This document shows positions 15,931 to 24,841 of a stretch of 64,000 bases of DNA, in pieces. Within the stretch, counting starts at the first letter, position 1; every line of letters starts with the position of its first letter. The stretch comes from Hyphomonas sp. (lineage in GTDB: Bacteria > Pseudomonadota > Alphaproteobacteria > Caulobacterales > Hyphomonadaceae). The stretch spans positions 1,798,001-1,862,000 of the forward strand of contig NZ_CP051230.1 of NCBI RefSeq assembly GCF_017792385.1, written 5' to 3'. Both the position numbers and the translations under genes were made by a program. The notes beneath the pieces are model-generated. The model was not told the origin of the DNA. It did not search any database and saw nothing but the letters and a program-made list of their open reading frames with translations.

Positions 15931-18654
15931 TCACTTCTTGAACACGTTCTTTACGTCAAGCGCCCGCTGCGCACGCAGGGCGCTGCACAGGCTGGCCCGC
16001 TCAACGCCTTGCGCCAGGGATCGCTCATAGCCCGGAATGAGGGTGGCGTTCTCCTGGAAAAAGGCTTCGGCGTCGGCAGCCTTCCGGATGCTGCAGAAAT
16101 ACCCGGTTGTGCCGGCAAGCTGCGGCTTGCGGATTTCCGGCAGGCGCGACAGGAGTGTTTCGAAGTCGGCTGAGATCATGTCCCATGCCTTGTCCTGTGT
16201 GGACGGATTGCCGAGGGCGCTTGCCACGACGCGATAGGATTCATCGGTCGAATAGTCGCCATTCATGACGCGCGTCAGCAGGTCGGTCACGATGGATTCA
16301 TCACCCCGTCCGGCCAGAACGCCCAGGATCGTGCCGCGTTCATTCTGGTTGTTTGTCGTCTCCAGATAGGCCATTGCCGCCTCATGGAAGTCCTGCCCGC
16401 CATCCTCGACGCCGATCTTCATCGCCGTGGAGAGATCCTCCGGCGGCAAGGCGGTTGCGTCGGCGGCGCCTGATGCGCCGACATAGCGCTGCGCTCGCGA
16501 GAGCAGGGCCTTCCGGTCATCCGGCCGGTTCCCATATTCCAGCAACAGGCTGTAGATCTTGTCGCGCAGCAGCAATTCCTGCTGGCTCAGCGCGGTGGCG
16601 GGACGGGATTCGAGATACTCTGCCAGCGGCCCGTAGGTGCGCTGCACCCAGGCCCGCATCTGCGGTTGTTCAGACGCATCAAGCATCCTGTAGAGCGCCG
16701 GAATGATCGTCGCGCCTTCGGAAACCGCGCGCGGATGGCCGCTTGTCGTGGCCTTCAGACCGGTCAGCAGCGTGTCTGTGCTGATCCGTCCGGCCTTGAA
16801 GCCGGACGTCAGGGCATCTGCCAGCATGATCTGTTCGCCTGCGGACAGGCTGTCGAAATTCGCGGCGAGGGCGGACAGGTTTTCAGCCCCGGTGTCGAAG
16901 CGCCAGTATCCGGCGCCGTCGGCATTCGGCATGACCCAGTCCGGACAGTCGCCATCGAGTGGGATCTCGGTCACGCGGTCCTTGAGCATCTGCCGGATAA
17001 CACGGTCACCGGAGGGCCCCTTGAGCCGAGCGGCAAAGGGAATTTCCCAAAGCTGCGCATCCGGATCGATGTCCGAACCGAGCGGCGCATAACGTTTCTG
17101 GGTGATGGTGATCAGGCCGACATCCGGCGCGGGGCACGAAACGGCCACATCAAGGCCGGGGATGCCGGGCTGGCTGATATAGCTCGTGAAGGCTGACACG
17201 ACGTCCGGCTGGCCGGACCCGTCTGCCAGGCTCTGCATGAAATCGTCCGCATCCGCCACGCCATCCTCGAAGCGGCGCATGTGCAGGCGGATACCGTCCC
17301 GGAAGGCTGCCTCGCCGAGATAGGTCTCGAACATGTTCAGCACGCTGCCGCCCTTGCGATAGGTGATCGCGTCGAAGGCGTCCAGGATGTCGCCATTCGC
17401 ATTGATCGGATTGCGGATCTGGCGCGCCGCCACGAGGCTGTCGGACCCCATCGCCGACAGGCCCGCCAGAATGGGGCTGAGGTTCCATTCGCCGTCCGGA
17501 TCGACGCCATCCATCGTCTTGTAGCTGATCCAGGTCGCAAAGGCCTCGTTCAGCCAGATATCGTTCCACCATTCCGGCGTCACCAGATTGCCGAACCATT
17601 GGTGGCCGAGTTCGTGGGCATGCGTGGTCAGGATCGCGCGCCGCCGGGGCAGGCTGGTCTGCTCATTCATCAGAAGGGCAGCTTCGCGATAGATGATCGC
17701 GCCGGCATTTTCCATTGCACCATAGGCAAATTCGGGTGCTGCAACGAGATCGAGTTTTCCGTAGGGGTACGGATAGTCGAAATAGCTTTCCTGCCAGATC
17801 AGCATCTCGTCGGTGATGTCCAGCGCCTCCGCCAGCTGGTCACCCTTGCCCCGGGCCGCGAACCCGCGCAACGAAACCGGATCGGCCCGCAAGGCCGTCG
17901 CCGGGATATCGGCAGCCACCCGCATGTCGTAGGGCCCAACCGCGAGGGCGACGAGATAGGACTGGATCGGGCGTGTGGTCTGGAACGTATGCCGGGTCCA
18001 GCCTTCTTCCGCCGGCGCACTGCCGGTTTCCGCACCATTCGCCACGACGGCCATGCCCGAGGGCGCCGTCACTGTCACGCTCCAGGGAGTCTTGAAGCGG
18101 GGCTCGTCAAAAGACGGCATCATCCGGCGGGCATCGATCGGCTCCATCTGCGTGGCCAGGTAGTCGGTATCCGACTGGACGGCCTTGTAGAGGCCGGCGA
18201 GGCCGAAATTATAGGGGGCCGTATAGCTGAGTTCGAGCGTGGCATTGCCAGCCGGAACCGGGCTTTCAAAATCAAGGCGAGACACACCCCCGGGGGCCTG
18301 GTCGCCGGTAAATGTCGCCGGAATCGCCGTGCCGTTCGGCAGGATGGCCCGCGCCGACAGAATGTCCTGGTCGATCGAGTGCAGCCAGATGCGGGCATGC
18401 GGCGCGCTCAGTGCCACCTGGATTCGCACTTCACCGGAAAAGCCGCCCGCGTCCGGGTCGGTCGTCAGATCCAGGTCGTAGGCGATGGGCGTCACACCGT
18501 CCGGCAACTGGCCTGCCGGAGGGATCTGGATCTGCACCGGCTCCACATCCGAATGGGCTGTCCCGTCAGGCCCGGCACCCGGATTTCCGCAGGCGTACAG
18601 GGCAATGAGGGATGCCGCGCCGGCAAGGGCAAGGCGCAATCTGGATCGTGTCAT
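15931..18654 (-). CDS. M1 family zinc metallopeptidase lipoprotein (aminopeptidase N-like)
   Basis: A 907-residue secreted aminopeptidase. A signal with a probable lipobox (LYAC, Cys22) starts at the ATG at 18654; an upstream in-frame extension to 18984 would add 110 non-signal-like residues and is rejected. The exopeptidase motif GAMEN is at 312-316 and the zinc site His347-Glu348-x-x-His351 with Glu370 18 residues on. The C-terminal half matches the ERAP1-like helical domain. As a lipoprotein it probably faces the periplasm or outside and trims peptides for nutrition. Divergent from the GST gene, with an inverted repeat at 18696-18715 in between. Confidence 0.93.
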   Translation of the reverse strand: MTRSRLRLALAGAASLIALYACGNPGAGPDGTAHSDVEPVQIQIPPAGQLPDGVTPIAYDLDLTTDPDAGGFSGEVRIQVALSAPHARIWLHSIDQDILSARAILPNGTAIPATFTGDQAPGGVSRLDFESPVPAGNATLELSYTAPYNFGLAGLYKAVQSDTDYLATQMEPIDARRMMPSFDEPRFKTPWSVTVTAPSGMAVVANGAETGSAPAEEGWTRHTFQTTRPIQSYLVALAVGPYDMRVAADIPATALRADPVSLRGFAARGKGDQLAEALDITDEMLIWQESYFDYPYPYGKLDLVAAPEFAYGAMENAGAIIYREAALLMNEQTSLPRRRAILTTHAHELGHQWFGNLVTPEWWNDIWLNEAFATWISYKTMDGVDPDGEWNLSPILAGLSAMGSDSLVAARQIRNPINANGDILDAFDAITYRKGGSVLNMFETYLGEAAFRDGIRLHMRRFEDGVADADDFMQSLADGSGQPDVVSAFTSYISQPGIPGLDVAVSCPAPDVGLITITQKRYAPLGSDIDPDAQLWEIPFAARLKGPSGDRVIRQMLKDRVTEIPLDGDCPDWVMPNADGAGYWRFDTGAENLSALAANFDSLSAGEQIMLADALTSGFKAGRISTDTLLTGLKATTSGHPRAVSEGATIIPALYRMLDASEQPQMRAWVQRTYGPLAEYLESRPATALSQQELLLRDKIYSLLLEYGNRPDDRKALLSRAQRYVGASGAADATALPPEDLSTAMKIGVEDGGQDFHEAAMAYLETTNNQNERGTILGVLAGRGDESIVTDLLTRVMNGDYSTDESYRVVASALGNPSTQDKAWDMISADFETLLSRLPEIRKPQLAGTTGYFCSIRKAADAEAFFQENATLIPGYERSLAQGVERASLCSALRAQRALDVKNVFKK

Positions 18655-18695
18655 GATAGGCTGGTCCTGTAATTCACTAGACAGTTTGGTGGGAA

Positions 18696-18715
18696 AGGAA
18701 CCACATCCGGTTCCT
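18696..18715. repeat. Inverted repeat in a divergent promoter region
   Basis: AGGAACC (18696-18702) and GGTTCCT (18709-18715) around a six-base spacer, between the M1 peptidase start (18654) and the GST start (18783). Size and place fit a dimeric-regulator operator. I could not match it to an extracytoplasmic sigma promoter: no CGTT -10 follows at the right spacing on either strand. Confidence 0.35.
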
Positions 18716-18782
18716 CTGCAAAAGCGACCTATCGCAGCGGAATTTAACAACCTTTTCAGGCATGCTATGAAAAGTGGCAGGC

Positions 18783-19457
18783 ATGAAACGGCTTTATCAC
18801 TGGCCCCTTGATCCGGCCGGCCGGCTGGTCCGCCTCGCCCTCGGCGAGAAGGGCGAGGGATTCGAGGTGCTGGAGTCGCCGCCATGGTCCGCGCATCCGG
18901 ATGTGTCACGCCTGGCGCACGGGGCCGTTGCACCCGCCCTGGTGGAAATCGGTAGTGAGCCGCGCATGTTCGCCTGCGGCACACGGGCCATTTGCGAACA
19001 TCTTGAAGAAACCTCGCAGGGCAGGGCGCTCCTGCCTGCCGATTCGGGTGCCCGGGCTGAGGCCCGTCGGCTCTGGGCCTGGGTCGAGGCGGCGTGCGAA
19101 GAGGTCACGGACACGCTGCTGACTGAACGCGTGATGCAATGGGTGCGTCGGGACCGTCACCCGGACTCGGCCCGTCTGCGCCGGGGCGCCCATGCGCTGC
19201 GCGGCCGGCTGACCTTCCTGAACGGCCTGCTTGAAGTAAACGGATATCTTGCGTGCCGGGACCTGTCCCTGGCAGATCTGGCTGCAGCCGCCCACTTGTC
19301 GGCCTATGACTATTTCGGCGATGTCGAGTGGAATGCCGTGCCCGAACTGAAGGATTGGTATGCGCGGATCAAGTCGCGGCCGAGTTTCCGGCCCCTGCTG
19401 GCGGACCGGCTCGAAGCTGTCCGGCCAGTCGCGCATTATACGGATTTGGATTTCTAG
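18783..19457 (+). CDS. Glutathione S-transferase family protein
   Basis: A 224-residue protein with an N-terminal thioredoxin-like domain (MKRLYHWPLDP..., to about residue 78; the GTRAICEHLEE segment is the usual glutathione gamma-Glu binding turn) and a helical C-terminal domain containing LSLADLAAAAHLSAYDYFG, the conserved N-capping box region. Lacks an obvious Cys/Ser at the usual active site. The ATG at 18783 gives the usual N-terminus; a GTG at 18774 is possible. It is three bases from queG; GST-queG linkage is common in alphaproteobacteria, though the functional reason is unknown. Confidence 0.88.
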   Translation: MKRLYHWPLDPAGRLVRLALGEKGEGFEVLESPPWSAHPDVSRLAHGAVAPALVEIGSEPRMFACGTRAICEHLEETSQGRALLPADSGARAEARRLWAWVEAACEEVTDTLLTERVMQWVRRDRHPDSARLRRGAHALRGRLTFLNGLLEVNGYLACRDLSLADLAAAAHLSAYDYFGDVEWNAVPELKDWYARIKSRPSFRPLLADRLEAVRPVAHYTDLDF

Positions 19458-19460
19458 ACC

Positions 19461-20576
19461 TTGCCCGATGCCCTTCACCTCCGCGTCAAGCACCTCGCCC
19501 GGTCGCTTGGCTTTGATGGCGTGACAATCGCGCGGGTGGACGAGGCCTGGACGGCCGGAGACCGGCTCGAAGCCTTCGTCGAGGCAGGCCATCATGGCAG
19601 CATGGAATGGATGGAGACGACGCTTGAGCGACGCAAGGCGCCGACCGCCATGTGGCCGGAGGCAAGGTCGGCGGTAGTCGTGGCGATGAATTACGGCCCG
19701 GACCATGACCCGCTCGAGACTCTCGCGCACAAGACGCTTGGCAACATCTCGGTCTATGCCCGGGGACGGGATTATCACGACACGTTGAAGAAGCGCCTGA
19801 AGCAACTCGCTCGTGCCTTCGTCGCAGAGACCGGCGCGGAGGTTAAGGTGTTCGTGGACACCGCGCCGCTGATGGAAAAGCCTCTGGCCCACAAGGCCGG
19901 GCTCGGCTGGCAGGGCAAGCACACCAATCTGGTCAGCCGGGACCTCGGTTCCTGGTTTTTTCTTGGCGTGATGCTGACCGCTGCGGAGCTGGACCCCGAC
20001 ACGCCGGAAACCGATCATTGCGGCTCGTGCCGGGCATGCCAGGACATTTGCCCCACCAATGCATTCCCCGCGCCGTACCAACTCGATGCGCGTCGCTGCA
20101 TCTCCTATCTGACCATCGAGCATGCCGGCCCGATCCCGGAAGAGTTTCGCGCGGCGATGGGAAACCGCATCTATGGCTGTGACGATTGCCTAGCGATCTG
20201 TCCCTGGAACAAGTTTGCAGAGGCCGCGCAGGAAAGCGCGTTCCATGCGCGCGCGGAACTCAAGACACCCGGTCTGGACGAACTGGCCGCACTCGAGGAC
20301 GCCGGCTTTCGGGAAGTGTTCTCCGGGTCTCCCATCAAGCGCATCGGACGGAACCGGTTCGTCCGCAATGTGTGCATCGCCATCGGAAATTCGGGGGAGG
20401 AGACGCTGGTCTCCAGCCTATTGCCGCTTCTGGATGATCCGTCACCTGTTGTGCGTGGTGCAGCCATCTGGGCGCTTGGCCGCCTTGATCATGCCCGATT
20501 TGCCGAAGAAAAGGCCGTCCGTATGGAGCCCGAGACCGATCCGGGCGTTCTGGCAGAATGGATGGCTGGCGAATGA
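19461..20576 (+). CDS. queG: Epoxyqueuosine reductase
   Basis: A 371-residue cobalamin- and [4Fe-4S]-dependent enzyme that performs the last step of queuosine tRNA modification. Two ferredoxin-like clusters are visible: Cys187-x2-Cys190-x2-Cys193-x3-Cys197 and Cys240-x2-Cys243-x3-Cys247, with Cys213 between. The acid Asp134 in VFVDTAPLMEK is the expected proton donor. The C-terminal 80 residues carry the HEAT-like repeat (VVRGAAIWALGRL). Start is a TTG at 19461, three bases past the GST stop; no ATG fits the family N-terminus. Overlaps mtgA by 4 bp. Confidence 0.94.
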   Translation: MPDALHLRVKHLARSLGFDGVTIARVDEAWTAGDRLEAFVEAGHHGSMEWMETTLERRKAPTAMWPEARSAVVVAMNYGPDHDPLETLAHKTLGNISVYARGRDYHDTLKKRLKQLARAFVAETGAEVKVFVDTAPLMEKPLAHKAGLGWQGKHTNLVSRDLGSWFFLGVMLTAAELDPDTPETDHCGSCRACQDICPTNAFPAPYQLDARRCISYLTIEHAGPIPEEFRAAMGNRIYGCDDCLAICPWNKFAEAAQESAFHARAELKTPGLDELAALEDAGFREVFSGSPIKRIGRNRFVRNVCIAIGNSGEETLVSSLLPLLDDPSPVVRGAAIWALGRLDHARFAEEKAVRMEPETDPGVLAEWMAGE

Positions 20577-21607
20577 ACGGTTTCTGGGCGGTACTGAAAT
20601 GGGCGGTACGCATTCTTGCGGGACTGTTCGTGGCCTTTCACCTGTATGCGCTGGCGCTGATCTGGCTGCCCGTTCCGGGCACGGTCCTGATGATGCAGCG
20701 CGCCTTGCAAGGACAAGACGTCCGTCGCGACGCCGTGCCACTGTCGGACATCTCACCTCACCTCGTCCGCGCCGTGATCGCGGCCGAAGATACCCGTTTC
20801 TGCGAGCATGAGGGCATCGACCGTGAGGCCATCGAAAAGGCGCTGGAGGAACGGCGCCAGGGCAAGGGAACCCGCGGCGCCTCCACCATCACCCAGCAGA
20901 CCGCCAAGAATGTTTTCCTCTGGAATGGCGGCGGTGTTCCCCGGAAGCTGGGAGATATGTGGATGGGTGTTTTCATTGACCAGTTCTGGGGCAAGGAACG
21001 GGTCATGGAGGCGTATCTGAATGTCGCGGAATGGGGCGATGGCCTGTTTGGCGCCGAGGCCGCATCACAGGCACGGTTTGGCAAGTCTGCCGCCGACCTC
21101 ACAGAGCGCGAAGCCGCGTTGCTCGCGGCAGTTCTTCCGAGTCCCAACAAGTGGCGTGTTGATCCGCCCGGGCCCTATGTCAGCAAGCGCGCAGGCACTT
21201 TGCAGGCCCGCATGCGCGTGGTGCACAGTCAGGGACTGGCCGCCTGCGTGCTGGGTGGCACGCCGCCTCCGCCACGGCCTCAGCCGTCCCAAGGCCAGCC
21301 TGCTCCCCAACCTCAGCCCCTGCCGGACCTTCCGGCCGAACCCGAAATCGGGCCGGAAGCCATTGAGGCTGAAATCCCGCCGGAAAAGCCTGCGGATGAC
21401 GAGTTCGATGCGTTTCTCGAGGGCGCGCAGGAACGGTTTGGCGAAGCCGCAGGCCAGTCCCCGGCAATTGACGAGGAGCCTGAACCGCTCGAACCGGAGG
21501 CTGCTGCCAGCCGTTCGGAAGCCCGTGAGGGCGGACCCACCGATCTGAGGCCCCAGCCGCTGGAGCCGGTTGAGGAGACACCGGTCGAGGATCTTCCGGA
21601 AGACTAA
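20573..21607 (+). CDS. mtgA: Monofunctional biosynthetic peptidoglycan transglycosylase with long tail
   Basis: A 344-residue GT51 glycosyltransferase that polymerises lipid II. One N-terminal membrane anchor (residues about 5-28) is followed by the GT51 domain: catalytic Glu in AAEDTRFCEHEGID, RGASTITQQTAKNVFLW, and the KERVMEAYLNVAEWG block. The domain ends near residue 220. A further 120 residues, rich in Pro, Glu, Gln and Ala, extend beyond the roughly 230-residue length usual for MtgA. The ATG at 20573 overlaps the queG stop (ATGA). The last four bases overlap the convergent MscS gene. Confidence 0.93.
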   Translation: MNGFWAVLKWAVRILAGLFVAFHLYALALIWLPVPGTVLMMQRALQGQDVRRDAVPLSDISPHLVRAVIAAEDTRFCEHEGIDREAIEKALEERRQGKGTRGASTITQQTAKNVFLWNGGGVPRKLGDMWMGVFIDQFWGKERVMEAYLNVAEWGDGLFGAEAASQARFGKSAADLTEREAALLAAVLPSPNKWRVDPPGPYVSKRAGTLQARMRVVHSQGLAACVLGGTPPPPRPQPSQGQPAPQPQPLPDLPAEPEIGPEAIEAEIPPEKPADDEFDAFLEGAQERFGEAAGQSPAIDEEPEPLEPEAAASRSEAREGGPTDLRPQPLEPVEETPVEDLPED

Positions 21608-23160
21608 TCGGCCTGCGGTTTCCCGGGGGAGGGCGGTTCTGACGATCCATCGCCTGGCTCGCCGGCGCCCTCGGGGGCGACCGGCTCCGGCATCCGCTTT
21701 GGCCGGGAAATTTCCACCTTGAGCGCCGAATCCGGTTCAATGAACAGCTCCTTGCGGCGCAGCGGCACGGACATGCCGTTTTCAGTGAAGCGTTTCCAGA
21801 CTTCGCGCAGAATGTTCGAGGCGACATTGGCCGTGCCATTCTGAGGGTCCACGATCCAGAACCTCACTTCCAGAACAATGCATTCGTCCGTGAACTCCTT
21901 CACGAGGCAATTGGGCTGAGGCCAGCTGATCACCCGATCGGTCGCTTTTGCAGCTTCGATCACTATGGCAATCGCTTCTTCCAGATCGGATGTATAGTCG
22001 ATGCGCAACTCCTTGTGGACGCGCACCCGCTTGTTGGAAAAGCTCCAATTGATGACCGTGTCGGTCATGAGCTTCTCGTTTGGTATCAGGAATTCCTTGC
22101 CTTCCTGGGTCGTGATCGATGTGTAGCGCAGGCCGAGCGACTCCACGACGCCAAAGGTTTCCCCCACTTCGATCACGTCCTGCGGCTTGATCGAGCGTTC
22201 CGACAGAAGCACGATCCCGGACACGAAGTTCGAGACAACCTTCTGCATGCCGAATGCGAAACCGAGGCCGATGGCACCGGAGATCACTGTCAGCGCGCCC
22301 AGCGGGATGCCCAGCCCGGCCAGTGTCAGCAGCGCCGCTGCGACGAGGAACACGATCTGGATCGCATTGCCGATCAGGATCCGGATGGACGGTTCCACTT
22401 TCGGCAGGTGATTGACCCGCCGCTTCATGGATTTCGCCGCGCGATTGGCAATGAACAGGAGGACGGCGGCGGTCAGGATGGCCTGAAAGATGAACACCGG
22501 ACTGATCCGGCGGTTGCCAAAGGATGGACCGAGACTGGACAGCCAGGCCATCACATCCGGCAGAACCCCCAGGGCGAAGAAGATCGCAAAGGTCCAGGTG
22601 AGGAAGGAGGCGAGGCCCCGCAATTCTTCCGGCAGGAAGCTGAGGCTCACCCGGATCACAAGCCACGCAATGGCGAGCGACAGGGCTGTCCGCACAAGGA
22701 TGACCGGCTGATCGATCGCGCCGAGCGAGGAAACGGCTATGGCCAGAAGGATGGACCAGAGCGCTGGGCGGACGGCCTTGTGCAGAATGTCCAGCCCCTC
22801 GCGCCGGGGCGGCTCGACAAACCGTCTCAGCGTAACCGTGATCAGGCGCTTGAAGGGCGGGGTGAGCAGCGCGCCCAATGCCAGCGCCACGATGATGCAG
22901 GCCAGCTGGATTGCGATCGGGTAAAGAAATTCGGGCTGCTGCGCCTTGGCCGAAAGCCAGCCCGCCGGATCGTCAAGGAACGGGCGGGCTGGCTCCAGCC
23001 ATTTGAGCAGTGGATTGACGATGTCCTCCACCGGCGGAATGATCTCATCAGAGGGCTGACTGGTCTGGCCCGTGGCTTCCGCCGCATCAACCGGCCGGCA
23101 ATAGGTCTCGCCGTCACTGCCGGTGATGCATTTCTGATAGGTGATGCTGTCTTCCGCCAA
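21604..23160 (-). CDS. MscS family mechanosensitive ion channel
   Basis: A 518-residue protein. An N-terminal periplasmic stretch with two cysteines and no clear cleaved signal precedes five or six membrane helices. The last of these is the MscS pore helix (LTVISGAIGLGFAFGMQKVVSNFVSGIVLL), followed by the beta domain (SIKPQDVIEVGETFGVVESLGLRYTSI) and the C-terminal alpha/beta domain. A Pro/Glu/Gly-rich tail ends the protein. Protects against hypo-osmotic shock. It converges on mtgA and is 12 bp downstream of the SDR gene on the same strand. Confidence 0.92.
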   Translation of the reverse strand: MAEDSITYQKCITGSDGETYCRPVDAAEATGQTSQPSDEIIPPVEDIVNPLLKWLEPARPFLDDPAGWLSAKAQQPEFLYPIAIQLACIIVALALGALLTPPFKRLITVTLRRFVEPPRREGLDILHKAVRPALWSILLAIAVSSLGAIDQPVILVRTALSLAIAWLVIRVSLSFLPEELRGLASFLTWTFAIFFALGVLPDVMAWLSSLGPSFGNRRISPVFIFQAILTAAVLLFIANRAAKSMKRRVNHLPKVEPSIRILIGNAIQIVFLVAAALLTLAGLGIPLGALTVISGAIGLGFAFGMQKVVSNFVSGIVLLSERSIKPQDVIEVGETFGVVESLGLRYTSITTQEGKEFLIPNEKLMTDTVINWSFSNKRVRVHKELRIDYTSDLEEAIAIVIEAAKATDRVISWPQPNCLVKEFTDECIVLEVRFWIVDPQNGTANVASNILREVWKRFTENGMSVPLRRKELFIEPDSALKVEISRPKRMPEPVAPEGAGEPGDGSSEPPSPGKPQAD

Positions 23161-23172
23161 ACAGGTCCCCGT

Positions 23173-24090
23173 CTAGACCGGGTCGTAGGGGAAGACGCTG
23201 GCCGAGGCGCCCATATCGAAGAAATTCGCCTTCATGGCCGGCAGGGCCTGGTCGAGCAGGCTTTCCGGCGTCCAGCCCTCCAGACGGGCCAGCGACTTGA
23301 CCGGACGAGGCTGGTCGAACAGCACGACTTCATTGCCGCGCACGGCGAAAATCTGGCCGGACGTGTCCTTTGCCTTGTCGGCGCACAGGGCCACCGCCAG
23401 CTGGGCAACCTGGTCTGCGCGCATGCCATTCTTCATCCGCTCGACGCGCTCTGCACCTGCCTCGTCCTTGACCGGAATGGAGGCGATCATGCGTGTCCAG
23501 GCGAAGGGGGCGATGACATTTGAGCGGACATTCTTGCGCGCGCCCTCCATGGCAATGATCCGCGACAGGCCGACAATGCCCATCTTGGCGGCGGCGTAAT
23601 TGGCCTGGCCGATATTGCCGATCAGGCCGGAGGTGGAGGTGAACAGCACGAAATTGCCGTCCTCGCGCTCGCGGAACATTTCGATCGCCGCGCGGGTGAC
23701 GTTGAAGCTGCCGCGCAAATGCACATCGATGACGCTGTCCCAATCGTCTTCGCTCATCTTGTGGAACATGCCGTCCCGGAGGATGCCGGCCGGGTTGATG
23801 ATCGAGTGCAGGTCGCCGAACTCGTCCTTGGCCTGCTCGATCATGCCCTCGACCGCCTTCATGTCGGTGACGCTGTCGGAATTCGACACGGCTTCACCAC
23901 CGGCTGCGCGGATTTCCTGGGCGACGGTTTCGGCTGGGCCGGCGCTGCCTTCATCGGCGCCGGTCAGGCTGCCGCCGAGGTCGTTGACGACGACTTTGGC
24001 GCCTTCGCGCGCTGCCAGCAGGGCGGTCTCTTTTCCGATTCCATTGCCGCCGCCGGTCACCAGGACCACTTTTCCTTCCAGTACGCCCAT
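23173..24090 (-). CDS. SDR family oxidoreductase, MFE-2/HSD17B4-like
   Basis: A 305-residue short-chain dehydrogenase. The cofactor loop TGGGNGIG is at 12-19, Ser152 lies in FTSTSG, and the catalytic pair is Tyr165/Lys169 (YAAAK). The NDLGGS segment after beta-2 and the long C-terminal tail resemble the (3R)-hydroxyacyl-CoA dehydrogenase unit of multifunctional enzyme type 2, so a hydroxyacyl-CoA or related substrate is plausible. Odd: the structural motif usually NNAG reads Asn99-Pro100-Ala-Gly. Twelve bp upstream of the MscS gene; divergent from the HAD gene. Confidence 0.87.
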   Translation of the reverse strand: MGVLEGKVVLVTGGGNGIGKETALLAAREGAKVVVNDLGGSLTGADEGSAGPAETVAQEIRAAGGEAVSNSDSVTDMKAVEGMIEQAKDEFGDLHSIINPAGILRDGMFHKMSEDDWDSVIDVHLRGSFNVTRAAIEMFREREDGNFVLFTSTSGLIGNIGQANYAAAKMGIVGLSRIIAMEGARKNVRSNVIAPFAWTRMIASIPVKDEAGAERVERMKNGMRADQVAQLAVALCADKAKDTSGQIFAVRGNEVVLFDQPRPVKSLARLEGWTPESLLDQALPAMKANFFDMGASASVFPYDPV

Positions 24091-24190
24091 CAGACGAAAC
24101 TCCCTTTATGTTGCATTCGCCGCCACCCTAGAACCCGGCCCGTAATGTTCAAGGTTTGAAATTGTCGCCGGGACGGGTAGACGTGCTGCC

Positions 24191-24841
24191 ATGACAAAGA
24201 CATTCAAAGCCGTGATCTGGGACTTCGGGGGCGTGTTCACGACCTCGCCCTTCGACGCCTTCACCCGCTACGAGGCCGAGCGCGGCCTGCCGAAGGATTT
24301 CATCCGCACCGTCAACGCCACCAACCCGCTGGACAATGCCTGGGCCAAGCTGGAACAGAGCCAGGTGACCGCCGCCGAATTTGACGGGTTGTTTCGGGAA
24401 GAATCCAGGGCCCTGGGGCATGAAGTGTCAGGCGCAGAAGTGCTGACGCTCCTGTCGGGGTCCCTGCGTCCGCGCGTCGTCAATGCCCTGACCGTCTGCA
24501 AGGGGCATGGCCGGGTCGGCTGCATCACCAACAATGCGCCGGTCGGGAAGGGCGCCTCAATGACCAATGACGAGGCAAAGGCGCAGCAGGTGGCTGAAGT
24601 CTTTGCCATGTTCGACCATGTGATCGAAAGCTCGAAGCTCGGTATCCGCAAGCCGGATCCCCGCATCTATGCTCTCATGTGCGAGGCGCTTGATGTCGAT
24701 CCGGCAGACTGTGTCTATCTGGATGATATCGGGCACAATCTGAAACCCGCCCGCGACATGGGCATGACAACGATCAAGGTGCTCGGTGAAGACCAGTTGC
24801 TGTCAGATCTTCAGGCCGTCACGGGATATGCGCTGGCCTAG
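24191..24841 (+). CDS. HAD-IA family hydrolase
   Basis: A 216-residue haloacid dehalogenase-like protein. Motif I is WDFGGVF with the nucleophile Asp11; motif II is the CITNNAP segment; motif III Lys and motif IV (VYLDDIGHN) are clear. The residue two after the nucleophile is Gly instead of the Asp acid of HAD phosphatases, as in the group related to the N-terminal domain of soluble epoxide hydrolase/ACAD10. Its activity is therefore unclear. It overlaps the next lipoprotein gene by 14 bp and is divergent from the SDR gene. Confidence 0.87.
   Translation: MTKTFKAVIWDFGGVFTTSPFDAFTRYEAERGLPKDFIRTVNATNPLDNAWAKLEQSQVTAAEFDGLFREESRALGHEVSGAEVLTLLSGSLRPRVVNALTVCKGHGRVGCITNNAPVGKGASMTNDEAKAQQVAEVFAMFDHVIESSKLGIRKPDPRIYALMCEALDVDPADCVYLDDIGHNLKPARDMGMTTIKVLGEDQLLSDLQAVTGYALA

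Noticed and set aside
18696..18730. EcfG-type general stress promoter (GGAAC-N17-CGTT)
   Set aside because: GGAACC is present on both strands, but neither has CGTT at 16-18 bp spacing.
22015..23523. Plus-strand open frame of 502 codons opposite the MscS gene and the start of the SDR
   Set aside because: Spans two real minus-strand genes and their gap; no family features and an extreme Gly/Arg/Asp/Gln composition.
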